DNA from: Usnea hakonensis | Lineage: Eukaryota; Ascomycota; Lecanoromycetes; Lecanorales; Parmeliaceae | Reading direction: 5' to 3' | DNA: 64,000 nucleotides | Assembly (NCBI GenBank): GCA_013423325.1 | Contig: BLJB01000149.1 | Coordinates: 78,451 to 142,450 of the forward strand | Part shown: positions 33,327 to 44,669 of the stretch, one piece after another | How positions within the stretch are numbered: the first letter of the stretch is position 1 | How the letters are laid out: every line of letters starts with the position of its first letter | Notes under the pieces: generated by a model | Told to the model about the DNA's origin: nothing | The model's database searches: none | Seen by the model: only the letters and a program-made list of their open reading frames with translations | Made by a program: the position numbers and the translations under genes

Positions 33327-33354
33327 AANNTGTGGGGGGGGGGGGGGGGGGGGG
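33295..33354. repeat. Poly-G tracts around two undetermined bases
   Basis: There are 31 consecutive Gs, then AAA, two N positions (33329-33330), TGT and another run of 21 Gs. The Ns mark an assembly ambiguity in a homopolymer. True length is unknown. It lies 57 bp past the GMC stop codon. Confidence 0.9.
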
Positions 33355-33580
33355 TTGAGCGCTGTGGAAAAGTACATATTTAGGTATGTGGAAAGGGGAG
33401 ACGTAGAATGATGAACATCATAGCGATATCTTTTTCTGAGACAATGATTCATAAAAAATGTATTGGATGATATACAAGCCATATCAATAGCACTCTATCC
33501 CCAATTATGGACTACTACAACATCGACTCATAAAAAACAGTCCGTCGTCTCATTCCATGGGCACATTCCCTCAAAACCTT

Positions 33581-34968
33581 TCAAAAATTGATCCCAATTT
33601 TCCGATCATGCTGCTCGAGCGTCTGCTGCCTCAAAATATTCTCCGGCCCCACCACAGCCTTAGTATCGAACCTCGACGGACTAGTCCCCACCCGCGTCGT
33701 CACGACCGCCTCCGGCGGCACCGCCATCCCACTCTCCATATCCCCCGGCAGCTTCGCGAACCCGGTCCTGCTCTCGCCGTTCGCGCCGGTGTAATTCGGG
33801 CGCATGTTTTTGAGCTGGATGGTGGAGGGTTTGGATTTGAGGTGGGAGGAGGGTTCGTGGTCGAGGGTCATTGCGGAGTGGGATTTGGAGGAGAGTTGGC
33901 GGACGCGGAGGATGAGGGGGCCGAGGGTTGGGAGGGAGGCGCAGGTTATGCCGAGGGATTGCTCGATGATGGTGAAGATGGAGGCGGTGACGATGGTGTA
34001 GGTTATGTCGGCTTCGACGACTTGGCTGAAGGCGGTGACGCGGACGATGGAAGCGACGCAGGCGCTGTGGGAGGGAGGAGTCAGCTATCATGGATATTCT
34101 TTTTTTTCGAGTAGTTGAGTCTTGTGTCTTGATTTATAGCATGCGGATCGGGGGTTTAGGGTTATACATTGGACTTACAATAAACCGAGTAAAAAGATGC
34201 TGCTCAGACTAATCTTTTGCCGAGTCTCCAACTTGAGGCGCCAGACCATTGGCATCGTGAGGCAGAGGATCATAAAGTCAATCAAAAGATTTGCCACCCC
34301 ATTCCAGCGATAGAATGAATTTTGGTCGATGCATGTCCCGCCCTTGATGGTCTTGTCCCAATAAAAGGTGACTGGCGTACACTCAAAGACGGCGACAAAG
34401 AGAGCGATGACGTAGTAGAGAAGCACGATACTCCAAGCTGCAGCGAGGAGCCAGCGAAACCAGCGTACCACGCCAAAAATGCGGTAGTAGAGCAGGATGA
34501 GTGACGTCTTGATGGCCACAGCGCTCGAAAAGTAGAGGATCTGGATAGCCAGCAGGGTCTAGATACATGGGACTTTTTCTCAGGACGAGTATGTTCAAGG
34601 CACTCCAGTATCTGTACGACATACCTTGAAGAAATTCGAGATGCCGTGCTCATCAATGGGACCGCCGACTGCTGTGGTGTGGCGGCCCAAGCCACCTTTG
34701 CTAACCTGAATCCAGTAGCCCGTACTTAGGGCGAGATTTAAAAACTTTGAAGGCGATTAGGCAAGTGAACAAAGATGAATTGAGAAAACAGGCCAGGCTG
34801 ACTTACCAGAGCAATCACGAGAGTCCAATCATCCCACCAAAAGTTTGCGGCCGATATCGATCTCGCAGTCAGGCGCAAGGCAACGGCAATTGCAGCGACG
34901 ATGATGAGGGAAATGGTACCACCGTAGACGCCCGAAGTACGGCTCTGGTAATAGATGTCATTTGACAT
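33581..34968 (-). CDS. SAT4/rhodopsin-like fungal seven-helix membrane protein
   Basis: Exons 34968-34807, 34744-34625, 34558-34179 and 34064-33581 give 381 aa; introns are 62, 66 and 114 nt. Signatures of the fungal rhodopsin-like domain are visible: the first helix followed by RLTARSISAANFWWDDWTLVIAL, then GLGRHTTAV, KTSLILLYYRIFG, CTPVTFYWDK and RWNGVANLLIDFMILCLTMPMVW. The cytosolic C-terminal tail of about 110 residues is polar (Ser/Thr/Lys-rich). This family is related to Pth11-type receptors, is highly expanded in Pezizomycotina and is often beside secondary-metabolite genes; ligand and function are mostly unknown. The gene converges with GMC oxidoreductase 1. Confidence 0.9.
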
Positions 34969-36492
34969 GCTGGATTATGTTTGTATGCAAGGCAACGGGC
35001 ATAAAGTCGGGGGAATGGACTGAAGATTAAGATATCTATCACGAGGGTCAACATTGCGGACATTGCTGATTTCTCTGGTCCCGGTGAAACGCAGCTCGGC
35101 ATGCTGCATGATTCCAATTTCCAACCTTCTCCAAATCTACGCCAGAGGCGGCGGGAGGTGTGGAGCTGCATCACGTCCATCTTGATTGGGCCAAGTCCAT
35201 CTCTATAAAAAGTGTCCGGCCGGTCCACTAAGAGTGTAGACGGCCCCGCACTAGTCCCTACCTTTAAAAAAAGGCATCTGATAGGCGTAATTCTTTCTTT
35301 TTGCGCCCAGAGCGCCTAGCTCAATTGAGTGCAAAGTGCGGTGCATGATGCATGAGGAAGTGAGGACCTGGGGTATGAGATGATTCCTTTGGGTTAGCAA
35401 GGAAGGAGGGAGTGCAAGTGGATGAGCCGATCGCATGTTTGAGCTGCTACTGTCTCAGCATATTTCCGCAGAACTAGGATTGGACAAGATAGGCCACTAG
35501 AAAGATGAGAGATGCTAAGGTACTTACAATACTCTACTAAGCGGGCGAAGGGATCCAAGTCAGACACTATTCTCAGCTGACCCAGGAGAGCGTCATCCCA
35601 ACCCTCCACATTAAATGGTTAGTATGATAAAGATAACTCAAGTGCTTATACTTTTAGTCTAGCGAATCCATGATAAAGTAGAATCTCGATGCTGTGCGGA
35701 TGCTTATTTATACTTCTTGATATGTTGAGTACGAGTACTACCTTAATGTACATGTAGATATTAGACTACCTAAGATATCATCATAAAACTTACTCTAGCT
35801 TTAGTGCCGGTACACGAGGTACAAATAAGGTAAGAAGGTACCTACGTATTTTAGCCTCGGCACACGATGGACCGAGCCGATTTGGCCAATTGCTTGACGC
35901 CATTTTCCCATACCCCTTTTGCCCTCTTGCACCCACATTTGATTTTTCAGCTCCTGACTGGACGCAAATGCGATTATGCAAAGTCGCATAAGTCAGAGTT
36001 GCAGCTGAACAGCTCCACTTTTTACAACAATGCCATGCTGTAGGATTACCCCGCTTGATGCTGCTTTTACCATCGGGATCCTGATCCTGATTCCCGTGCC
36101 CGACATGATTTTTTTGATTGGATCGCTAGAGACGAGGCATTGACTAAAACATGCAGGCAACAAGGATGGTTGAAATGTTTATCGGAGTACTTTTTATTTT
36201 ACGCTTTTCACCATTCACTTTTCAGGCCATGAATCACTTAAGCTGCATGATGTCGAGGCTGAGAGTCTAGGCTAATCTTGCTCTTTGCTGACCTATTTTG
36301 AAAGACTCTTATGGTCTAGCTTCTTATTCAAGATAGACCATGAACAGCAGGAGAAGCCTGATGGAGCTGTGTGCTGTACTACATTGTTTTGAAACGTCTT
36401 CCGACTAGAATGCTCAATACATTTAGTGATTGCAGCAATCCAGTGGGCCAAGCTATTCATTAAGTCTCATTAATCCAAGTTTTGGTATAAAC
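34969..36492. other. Intergenic, 5' of two divergent genes
   Basis: No gene supported in 1.5 kb. Frames at 34869-35228, 35251-35609 and 35790-35989 (minus) have no features. The middle part (35,610-35,860) is AT-rich with GGTACCTAC and GAGTACGAGTAC motifs. Confidence 0.5.
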
Positions 36493-38592
36493 ATGGCACC
36501 AATCTTTGATTTCATAATTGTTGGAGGTAAGTCAAGCCCATGTCTCCAAAATCCCCTATTGGCTATAAGTGACCGTTACTTGGCAGGAGGTACCGCAGGC
36601 TGTGCGTTAGCCTCAAACCTATCAAGGGCATTGAAGAACCACCAAGTGCTCTTGCTCGAAGCTGGTGGTACCAACACTAACCCTGACCATCAAACCTATG
36701 GTGAAAGACATTGGACTCTTGCCAACGCGCCTGGGTATAATTGGGGGTACAAGACTGTTCGGCAAACTCAGCTAGATCGAGAGATCGACCAAAGCCGGGG
36801 AAAAGGACTTGGGGGCAGCTCGGCCATCAATTTTTGCGTCTACACGCGCGGGCCGAAAGCGGATTACGATCATTGGGCCGAGCAGGTAGGGGATGACTCG
36901 TGGTGCTGGGAGAATGTACAGCAAAGATTTAAAAAGGTAGCCTACTCGGAGCCCTAGAAAGAATTAGTCAGGGCTGAGAAGAATGTGTTCAGATCGAGAA
37001 TTTCCAAGAAACACCGCAGGAACAGCGGAAATGGGTCAACCCTTCACCATCTGCACATGGCGAACATGGGTAAGCTCCCTTTAACAGCTGTTGCTATGGG
37101 CTGACCAGTCTAGTGTTGTTGGTGTGGGTCTGGCGGACTGGGAGCCTGAATTTGGTGACTTCCTCGACGGCCTTTATGAACACTACCCAGAAAATCTCAA
37201 CAATAACTCAGGAGATCCCCTTGGAGTCGCGGTCTGCCAAGTCAGTGCTCGTGCTGGTTGTCGAACAACGGCTTCTGGCGCATATCTTTCAGATGTGCCG
37301 TCCAATCTTACCATTTTGACAGATGTAGTCGCCGAGAAGATACTATTTGATCAAGACAAAGCTGTAGGTGTCGCAACAAACATGGGCGAACAATGTGAGA
37401 CATGTTAAAGGTACAGGGGGTTTTCGTATTGTCGCTGATACTTTTTAGATCATGCAAGAAAAGAAGTAATCTTGTCGGCTGGGGCCCTCGATTCACCGAA
37501 GCTACTGCTACTTTCTGGCGTTGGACCTGAAACTGAGCTCTCCAAGCTTCACATTCCCGTCGTCGTAGATCTGCCTGGTGTCGGACAAAACCTCTGTGAT
37601 CGACTCTTTCTTGAGCTTGTCAGTGTTAGGAAACCGGGTACCCACCACCGCACATCGTACATAACCTCACCAGCTGGGCTGGATGAACCGCGAAAACAGT
37701 GGATCAAAGATGGATCAGGGCCTCTCGCCGGATATTATTTACCTCAAATGATTGGGTATTTCAAAAGCGACAAGGTCATCCAGTCAGAGGAATTCAAAGG
37801 TCTCGACAGCAAAAGGCAGAGAGCTTTGACTGCAGAGACCAAGCCACACTATGAGATTGTCTCGGTACGCGTTTTTGACTGGCTCGCCTTTACTTTTTTA
37901 TCACAGTACCTCAATCCCAAGAATTCGCTGACCATGGGCCCTCCAATAGCATAATCCAAGCCCCAGCGTCCAAGCTCCTGAAACTTACATTGGGATGGCA
38001 ACAGCATTCGAAGGAAATTATGCGGCTCGGGGATCCGTGTCACTAAAATCCGCTGACCCAAAAGACCCACCAGTCATAGACCCGAAATTCCTCGTTGAAC
38101 CCTATGACCGACGTGTTGCAATCGAAGCCGTTCGCGAAACCCTCAAGCTTATTGATTCGCCGCAAATGGCCAAGGGGCAAGTTCGTCTCGCCACCGGACC
38201 AGAAGACCGGACGGACGAAGCGATCCTGGTGTGTTTCTATCTTAATCCCACTTTTTGGAAAGTCACTGATACAGGACACGTTTAGGATTATGTCCGCAAA
38301 ACAGCAATCAGCATGTGGCACTGCAGCGGTACTGTCCGGATGGGTAAGGAAGGAGATCCCGGCACATGCGTTGACAGCAATTTTCGAGTTTGTGGAGTCA
38401 AAGGTCTTAGAGTCGCCGATATGAGTGTGACGCCATTCCTACTCAGGTATGTGGGATTATCAGTGCTTTGAATATGAATCTGTCTTGTTCGGTACTAACA
38501 GACATTCCCAACTCATCAGTGCCCACACCCAAGCTGCTGCTTACTTAATTGGCGAAACCGCGGCGGAGAAGATCATTGCCGAATACAAGTAG
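36493..38592 (+). CDS. Cytosolic GMC oxidoreductase, eight exons
   Basis: Exons 36493-36526, 36587-36936, 36993-37069, 37114-37394, 37449-37864, 37950-38228, 38286-38446 and 38520-38592 join in frame to 556 aa. The FAD motif is FDFIIVGGGTAGCALASNL, split by the first intron. GMC signatures are RGKGLGGSSAINFCVYTRGP and LSAGALDSPKLLLLSGVGP. The catalytic region is MWHCSGTVRMG and, after the last intron, SAHTQAAAYLIGETAAEKI. No signal peptide, unlike GMC 1, so it is probably intracellular. The two GMC genes share no intron positions that I can see, so they are not a recent duplication. Apparent stops at 36957 and 37952 fall in introns or other frames. Confidence 0.85.
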
Positions 38593-38859
38593 CAATAAAT
38601 AACGTGAACTAAGATTTGTACATGTTTCTACGATCTCTTACATGTTGGGTAAACATTCAAATTTCAGCATGTGTCGGTACTACGAACCATTGACCATAGG
38701 GGTCGAGTTTAGCCTACAACAGCACACCTAATGATAGGTAGCTAGCTTACAAACAAACCCATCACAATCTCCAAATATTCCACCCTTCTCGCTCGCCTTC
38801 CCCACCGACTCTCAGCTAGCTCCCGTCACCAAAGCACCACCATCCCCACAACCTAACCC
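38593..38859. other. 3' flank of GMC 2
   Basis: No gene visible; an AGGTAGCTAGCT motif occurs near 38737. The sequence becomes C-rich towards 38,860. Confidence 0.4.
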
Positions 38860-40020
38860 CAAACTCCACACCACCATCCATGCCCTCCCCTCCCCTGCCC
38901 TGCCCCATTTCTCCCCCCCCCAACCCCCCCCCCCCCCCCCCCCCCCAACGCCCAATGCACGCCCCCTCCTAGCTATATACATCAATAACCGGAACTCTCA
39001 TCTCATCCCCACCATCCGCACCGCTTCATCTCATCTCTCCATTTCTTCTTGCTTGTGCGTGTTGTCGTTACACCCCCACCCCCAATCAATCAATCAATCA
39101 AACAAACATCCCTGATTCTGACGAATCCGCGTTTTGGTATAGATAGCGTACGGAGCGATCAGTGCGCAATCCACCCATCGCACTCATCGTGTGTATGAAT
39201 CCTGCACCTGCACTGCAGTGCTGTGCACGCACAAACATCCCATCCCCCGTTCCTGGCTCCATTCTATTCAATGCAATGTAGGCGCTATCTCTATGTGAGC
39301 GCAGAAGGGGTTCTAGAGAGACAGGGGGAGGGAGAGGGTTGGTTGTGGAGGGAGGTATTTAGGGATTGGAGGGGGTAGGTTTGGTGAGATGAGATGAGAT
39401 GAGATGATTAGGTGCTGTGAGATGGGTGAGGGGATGGAGGGGGGGGGTGGGGGGGGGATGGGGGGGGGGAATTGATTGGGGGGGATTGATGAGGGGATGG
39501 ATGGAGTTGTGAGGGGGAGGGAGAAGAGAAAAGCGTTCAAAAATACGAACGAGCTAGAACCTGCCAAAAGCCGTTTCTCAATCCCCCCATTCCATTCCCC
39601 ATTTCTCCATCCATCGATTGTAAGTAAGCGCATCGCACAACATCCCGCGCTGATATCTGGAGATCTTCATGGTTACAAGCCCATTGTGGTGTGGTTAGTG
39701 GCGCATGGACTAATGGCGTGCGTGCTGTATCTGCTGGAGCACGCGTTATGAAGGTGGGATTTGTTGGGTGGAGAGGGGGGTGGTGGGGAGAGGGATGGGT
39801 GGGTGGGGGATGGAGGGGAGGGGGAGGGGAGGGGAGGGAGGGGAGGGGAGTGCGTGCGAAGCTCAAGATACATACCTTAGGTAAAGTAATAGTAGAAAAG
39901 AAGGGTGGTAGAGTAAGGTACTTCATCCCCCTCCCCACCCCCCCCAATCCTCTCCCCATCCCTCCCCCTCCCCATCCCTCCCCACCCCATCCCACCCCAC
40001 CCCTCAAAAAAAAAAATCAC
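38860..40020. repeat. Low-complexity C-rich and G-rich block
   Basis: A C-rich part (about 38,860-38,950, with a run of 23 Cs at 38924-38946) is followed by an ATCA/AACA tract (39085-39110). Then comes a (GAGAT) repeat (39385-39405) and a G-rich part with long G runs (39,430-39,490). GGGGA-type repeats (39,770-39,855) are followed by a second C-rich CCCCTCCCCA part (39,925-40,010) ending in poly-A. Frames here (39313-40083, both strands) are repeat translations and are not called as genes. Confidence 0.85.
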
Positions 40021-40099
40021 ATTCATACCTACCTATACCCCTACCCCAAACCAATACAAAACCAAAAACAAAAAATCAAATAATATATTCTGTCATAGA

Positions 40100-40171
40100 T
40101 AGCAACACCTGGTTTCGATCCAGGGTCCTCCGGGTTATGAGCCCGGCGCGCTTCCGCTGCGCCATGTTGCT
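40100..40171 (-). tRNA. Elongator tRNA-Met (anticodon CAT), no intron
   Basis: On the minus strand the 72-nt sequence folds as a cloverleaf. The acceptor stem is AGCAACA with TGTTGCT, the D stem GCGC with GCGC, the anticodon arm CCGGG-CTCATAA-CCCGG and the T arm CCTGG-ATCGAAA-CCAGG, with A as discriminator. The anticodon CAT is complementary to plus-strand 40137-40139. T-rich sequence follows 3' at about 40,060-40,080 on the minus strand, as expected for RNA polymerase III termination. Confidence 0.95.
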
Positions 40172-40529
40172 TAGGCGCGGTATTTTTGGGGCACTATTTT
40201 AATATATATACTTTTTATTGGAATGATGTTGTTTTTGGGGTGTAGTGTATGCGGTATTTTTTGCTGCTTGTCTAAAAGCGCGGGGTGTGGAAGGGAAGGG
40301 TGTTGAGGTACTATTTTTGCGGAAGTTTTTTTAAGGGCTTTTTTGCAGTATGCTACGATTCGGCTGATGAAAGGAAAGCAGGTTACGGGGATTATGGGGT
40401 GGTTGGGAGGTGCACTTGTGCCTCATGCGAAACCTATCGTTTGTGTAGTCTAGCAGTCACGTAAGAAGGCAGCTACGATATTAAGATTGAGTGTAGTAAC
40501 ATGATAGTCGGGACATTCACACCGCTTCA
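40172..40529. other. Intergenic between tRNA-Met and the MFS gene
   Basis: No gene is seen. The first part is AT-rich (TATATATA near 40,205). Confidence 0.5.
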
Positions 40530-42526
40530 TTATCTGGTCTCTGGATCGGATCTCCGATGCCGTTGTTCTCTCGACACGGCCAGCTCATGCCCATCTTTGC
40601 GTCTCTCCTCGCTAATAATGCGATCAGTCTCTCGCCTCTGGGACACCGCGAGACCCTTTTGACTGAAAAGTATGTCCATTTCTTCCAACAACAGGCCCTT
40701 TGTCTCCGGCAGAAAGAGGTGGATGAACACGGTGCCGACCACGAGCGAAGTACCGAAGAGTAGAAAGGTCCCGTAGGTGATGTTGGTCATCATGTATGGC
40801 GTTGAGTAGACAATGACGAATTGGGCGAGCCATTGAGAGCATGTGGTGAAGACTAGACAGACGGAGCGGATGGCGGTGGCTGGAATACGGGATTTTGCAG
40901 TCAGTATTGCCTACTGCAGGGTTTTAATGGGGGACTTGAAATATCTTCCGAGAGTCAAGACGCAAGACGCGTCTCAAGGCTCAGGATTTGGTCGGGAAAA
41001 GGGAGCGTGAGCTTCAAAAGATACGTACGAAATACTTCGGAGCTATTGTAAGCAGATGGTCAGCAGGAGGAGTTCTTGAGGAAGGAGTGCTGTGGCTCAA
41101 TTGCTGAGCAATAGATCGCGGCATACGTGCGGGAAAGTGGTTTCATGCTCACCAGAATACCCAAGGCACGCCATTCCACGACAGTGAGTAAAAGACGGCA
41201 AAGAGATAGATCATGAGGATCGCAATGTAAGCACCGCCATCCTTCGGAACGGACTGGGACGTGAACGAATGTGACTGAGCAGTGTAACCGCCTAGGTAGT
41301 ACATAGCGATGATGCCTCCGCACGACCCAATCAGCATTGCTTGCCGTCGTCCTAGGCCATCGATAAGTAAAAGCATGAAAACTAGTGTTACCGTTGCTTT
41401 GACGAGGCCAAAGACGCCTGTGGCGAGCAGCGAGACGTTGGTCCCGCTGAAACCGATGGCTGTAAAGATGGCCGGCGAGTAATAATTCAGTGCATTGATA
41501 CCGGACATATTCTGGAAGAGCATTAGGGCCATGCCGGTGAGTAGGCGTTGTCGGTTTCCCGAGAGTGTGAAAGCCTGCTTGACCTTGGCGCAAACAGATT
41601 GGTTGGCTCCCAAATTCTTGTCGGCCGCCACCTGGAGCTGGGCGGTGTTGATTTCCCAGGCTATATATTCATGCTCCGGCGGCAGTTGTCGTAGTCTCGA
41701 TAGATCTTGTCGAGCTTTGTCCGCTTTGCCTGCCTTGATGAGCCAGCGAGGAGATTCGGGTTGAAAGTACATTAGCATGACAAGAAGGGTGGCGGGAAGG
41801 ATTTGGAAGCCAAATGGTATCTGCCACTGCTTGTCAAGCGTGTTGGAGACATGAAGGTTGACTCCATAATTTATCCAGAAACCTAAAAAATTTAGCAGAT
41901 CCAGAACTTTCATGTTCACTAGAAGTTTCTGACCAATGACTTGAAATACTTGAAGGAAGATTTCGAAGAGGCCGACAAGGCGGCCTCGAATAGCAGGAGG
42001 TGAAGACTCGGAAATGTAAACCGGGATGATCAAGGAAGATGCACCGACAGCCAGTCCTGATAGTCATATGTAAGTCCAATGAAACAATGTCCATGTGCCT
42101 GGATGTAGACCGCGTACCTGTAAGGACGCGTCCGGCGTAGATGGCAGCAATTTCACCACCAGAGGCTAGCTGCGCGATGGCCCCTAGATTAAACAATAGA
42201 CCACATAACAATAGCGTTGGTCGTCGGCCAAATCTCTCAGTTACGGGGTATACCAATATGGCGCCAAAGAAAGCCCCTGCTTGAAACGTGCTGACAATGT
42301 TCGCCTTCAAATTGGCAAGTCTAGTCCCATGGACCGATTTCAGGCCGAAACGCGTTTGGAACGAGGGCAGCTCTAAAGCGCCTCCGATAAAGGCAGAGTC
42401 GTACCCAAAAATGGCGGACCCCAGAGATGCGGAGCAGGCGAGAGCGTATACACGCCAGTTGTACACTCTCTGAGGTGCTTGATTCGCCGAGGCATCTTTC
42501 GAGTAGAAGAAGCTTTTCATAGTCAT
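40530..42526 (-). CDS. MFS sugar-porter family transporter, quinate-permease-like
   Basis: Exons 42526-42118, 42056-41934, 41882-41153, 41042-41029 and 40879-40530 give 541 aa. Exon 4 is only 14 nt and supplies most of CSEVF between GVPWVF and PTAIRSVC. Family signatures: RVYNWRVYALAC and GYDSAFIGG at the N-terminus, RFGRRPTLL, PVYISESSPPAIRGRLVG, ESPRWLIKAGKADKA, QNMSGINALNYYSP, DGLGRRQAML and LPETKGLLLEEMD. The N-terminal WRVY...GYDSAFIG and the SWNGVPWV segment resemble the QutD/Qa-y quinate permeases more than hexose carriers. A shikimate/quinate dehydrogenase gene follows 1.1 kb away in the same orientation. Substrate is inferred, not shown. Confidence 0.88.
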
Positions 42527-43652
42527 CGAGTGTTCTGTCTGTACTGGTGGTATTTTGAGACTCGAAAGAGATGTGGCAATGGAACATCGCAGTCAGCTGT
42601 GGACAATGTTGGCGATAGAAGTTTTTGTACCATATCACAGTGTAAAGGCATATGTCCGCGATGCGAAGTCAAATCTCTCGAGCCTCAAAGGTCCTGTTAG
42701 TTGCGATATCTCCTGCTTCTGGAGATCGCTACTTGTGACCCACAAACGGAGCCGGTTGTCAGAATGTACGAGGACGGGTTACGAGCTTTACTCTTTGGTC
42801 AGATAGTATACAAAGAACTAGAGCCATTTTTAATGTTCATCATTAGACCATGATTGGACCGAACATTTCGTCCCAAGCTCCGCGATTGCGAATGATGGTT
42901 AGGATGCGTGATAAAGTTGGAAGGGGGATGTTATAAAAGCACGGGGACAGTAGGAAACCAATCCAAATAAAGAGTGATCTCATTCTGCAGATCGGGCAAA
43001 AGGTGCGGGGATGCAAGATGCTCTGTTGCGTCACAATGGTGGGGTAAACCTATGCACCACCAAGAGCGCCTTTTCGCCTCCATCAGGATGACTATCAATG
43101 ATATGAGCATCGTGACCTGGTCAATGTCATGAATCTTTATGGGCCTTTGTTATGTTGGAGGCTGTATCCATCATGATGACTCAACCTGCCCTGTGAGAAA
43201 AGGTGAGGTTCTTTAGACTCGACTGGCTATTGCGGACCAGAGTCTAGGCCGCGGATGGCGCTTGTAAAACCGAAGCATTGCAACAGTGGGGTCAAGGTAC
43301 TCAGACTTTAGGTAATTCATAGTCCTCAATAGCCTCGTGTTCTTGTCTTTCTGTTACTCTTAGTTGTATCTATTCATCCATCCCAGACCACCTGAGTCGG
43401 ATCGGACTCCTCAGTTGAAAAGGGAAAATCGCTTCGCCCTAAAAAGTGTACGAGGTTGCTGCAGCGGATTCTTTGTGTGATCCTAAAGACATGACATGCA
43501 ACTTAGTAAGCACAAGTACGCTGATGCCGCAAGGCGTATTCATTTGGGCTCCCTGATGTCGAGATCAAGGAAAGTGTCTTGAGGCTTGGTATGCTTTTAT
43601 CTCCCGTCCGAGCCCTCACTCTCATATACACAGCATACGGAATAGCCTGTCC
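42527..43652. other. Intergenic 5' of the MFS gene
   Basis: Short frames only (42479-42806, 42843-43034); none has family features. Likely the promoter of the transporter and 3' flank of the dehydrogenase. Confidence 0.5.
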
Positions 43653-44669
43653 TCATTCGAGCTCATGCGTCACTCCCAATGCTCGCTTGACAACATCCCT
43701 CGCGCTTTGGACGGGAAATTCATCACTTGGCTTCTCCAACCATAGTGATTGCTGGGCAATCGCTTGATAGATCATTGGCTCAGTCCCCGGTAGCACTTTC
43801 CATCTATTCTCCTGCGCAAGTAAATAGAACGTGGTGTTTGGCCTTGGGTGGTAGGCCATCTCCAAAACATGACCCTTCTCTGGCCTCCGCAAAAACATCA
43901 ACGCAATATCCCTAGCGAGAATTTCACCCCTCTCCGTGGGCGGTAAATCCGGCACACACCCTATAATCAACACCGGCGTCTCAAGTTCTGCGGCCTGGTC
44001 GATCGTTTCTACATGCACCAATTCTCCCACAAATCCAGGGGTCGACTCGAAGTGAGCGATGACTGCTTGGACCTCCGATCTTAATCGATTAACCAGATAA
44101 ATTCGACTTGAGCCCATCCACTTCCATAACGCGTAGACAGCGGCGCGGCATGCACCGCCTGCGCCAACAACTAAAGCTGCTCGGCCATCGCTTTGTGCAC
44201 GTACGCACGGAACGTTTTGCAGGAACGCCTCTCGCACGCCGATGCAATCTGTGTTAGTTCCAATATAGCGAACCGAGTCATTGATGCCACAACGCAGAAA
44301 GATGGTATTGATGGCGCCTATCGCGCGGGCTTCGTCGGTCATATCGTCAACGTGTTGGGCGAAGGCGATTTTGTGGGGCATGGTGATGGCGGAGCCAATG
44401 CATTCAGTAGCTTTAAGCTTGGACAAACAGTCGGCAATTGAAAGGGACTCGAAGAGTGTGTAGGCCCATGGCACAGAGAGCTCTTTAAAAAGGGTGGATT
44501 GCACCAAAGGAGCCAAGGAGTGGGCGATTGGATAGCCAAACAGATATGTTCTGAGGGGCCTGGTAGCGAGGTCTTGTGTATCCGAAAGTGACAGGCCGTA
44601 CTCATAAGAGTCGAGCAGAGCATTCGCCTCCACCATGTCTGGCTTAGAAGCTTTCCTGATTTGCAGCAT
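43653..44669 (-). CDS. Shikimate/quinate 5-dehydrogenase (AroE family)
   Basis: A single exon of 338 aa from the ATG at 44669. The substrate-binding domain has YLFGYPIAHSLAP and GSAITMPHKIAFAQHV with the catalytic lysine, and GAINTIFLRC...IGTNTDCIGV with the conserved Asn and Asp. The dinucleotide domain has VVGAGGACRAAVYALWKWMG and VYLVNR-like LVNRLRSE. It reduces 3-dehydroshikimate or oxidises quinate/shikimate. Ascomycetes carry the biosynthetic activity in the pentafunctional AROM protein, so a stand-alone copy points to quinate catabolism or a specialised pathway. A quinate-permease-like gene is adjacent. Confidence 0.9.
   Translation of the reverse strand: MLQIRKASKPDMVEANALLDSYEYGLSLSDTQDLATRPLRTYLFGYPIAHSLAPLVQSTLFKELSVPWAYTLFESLSIADCLSKLKATECIGSAITMPHKIAFAQHVDDMTDEARAIGAINTIFLRCGINDSVRYIGTNTDCIGVREAFLQNVPCVRAQSDGRAALVVGAGGACRAAVYALWKWMGSSRIYLVNRLRSEVQAVIAHFESTPGFVGELVHVETIDQAAELETPVLIIGCVPDLPPTERGEILARDIALMFLRRPEKGHVLEMAYHPRPNTTFYLLAQENRWKVLPGTEPMIYQAIAQQSLWLEKPSDEFPVQSARDVVKRALGVTHELE

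Noticed and set aside
36937..36992. Apparent stop after KVAYSEP in GMC 2, suggesting a pseudogene
   Set aside because: The stop lies in a 56-nt GTAGCC...TTCAG intron; splicing joins FKK to IENFQETPQE and the frame sums correctly over eight exons.
37865..37949. Apparent GPPIA-stop in GMC 2
   Set aside because: A CAATAG acceptor at 37949 gives HNPSPSVQAPETYIG in frame, so the stop is intronic.
39313..40083. Several Pro- or Gly-rich frames in the homopolymer block
   Set aside because: They are translations of simple repeats on both strands with no other coding sign.
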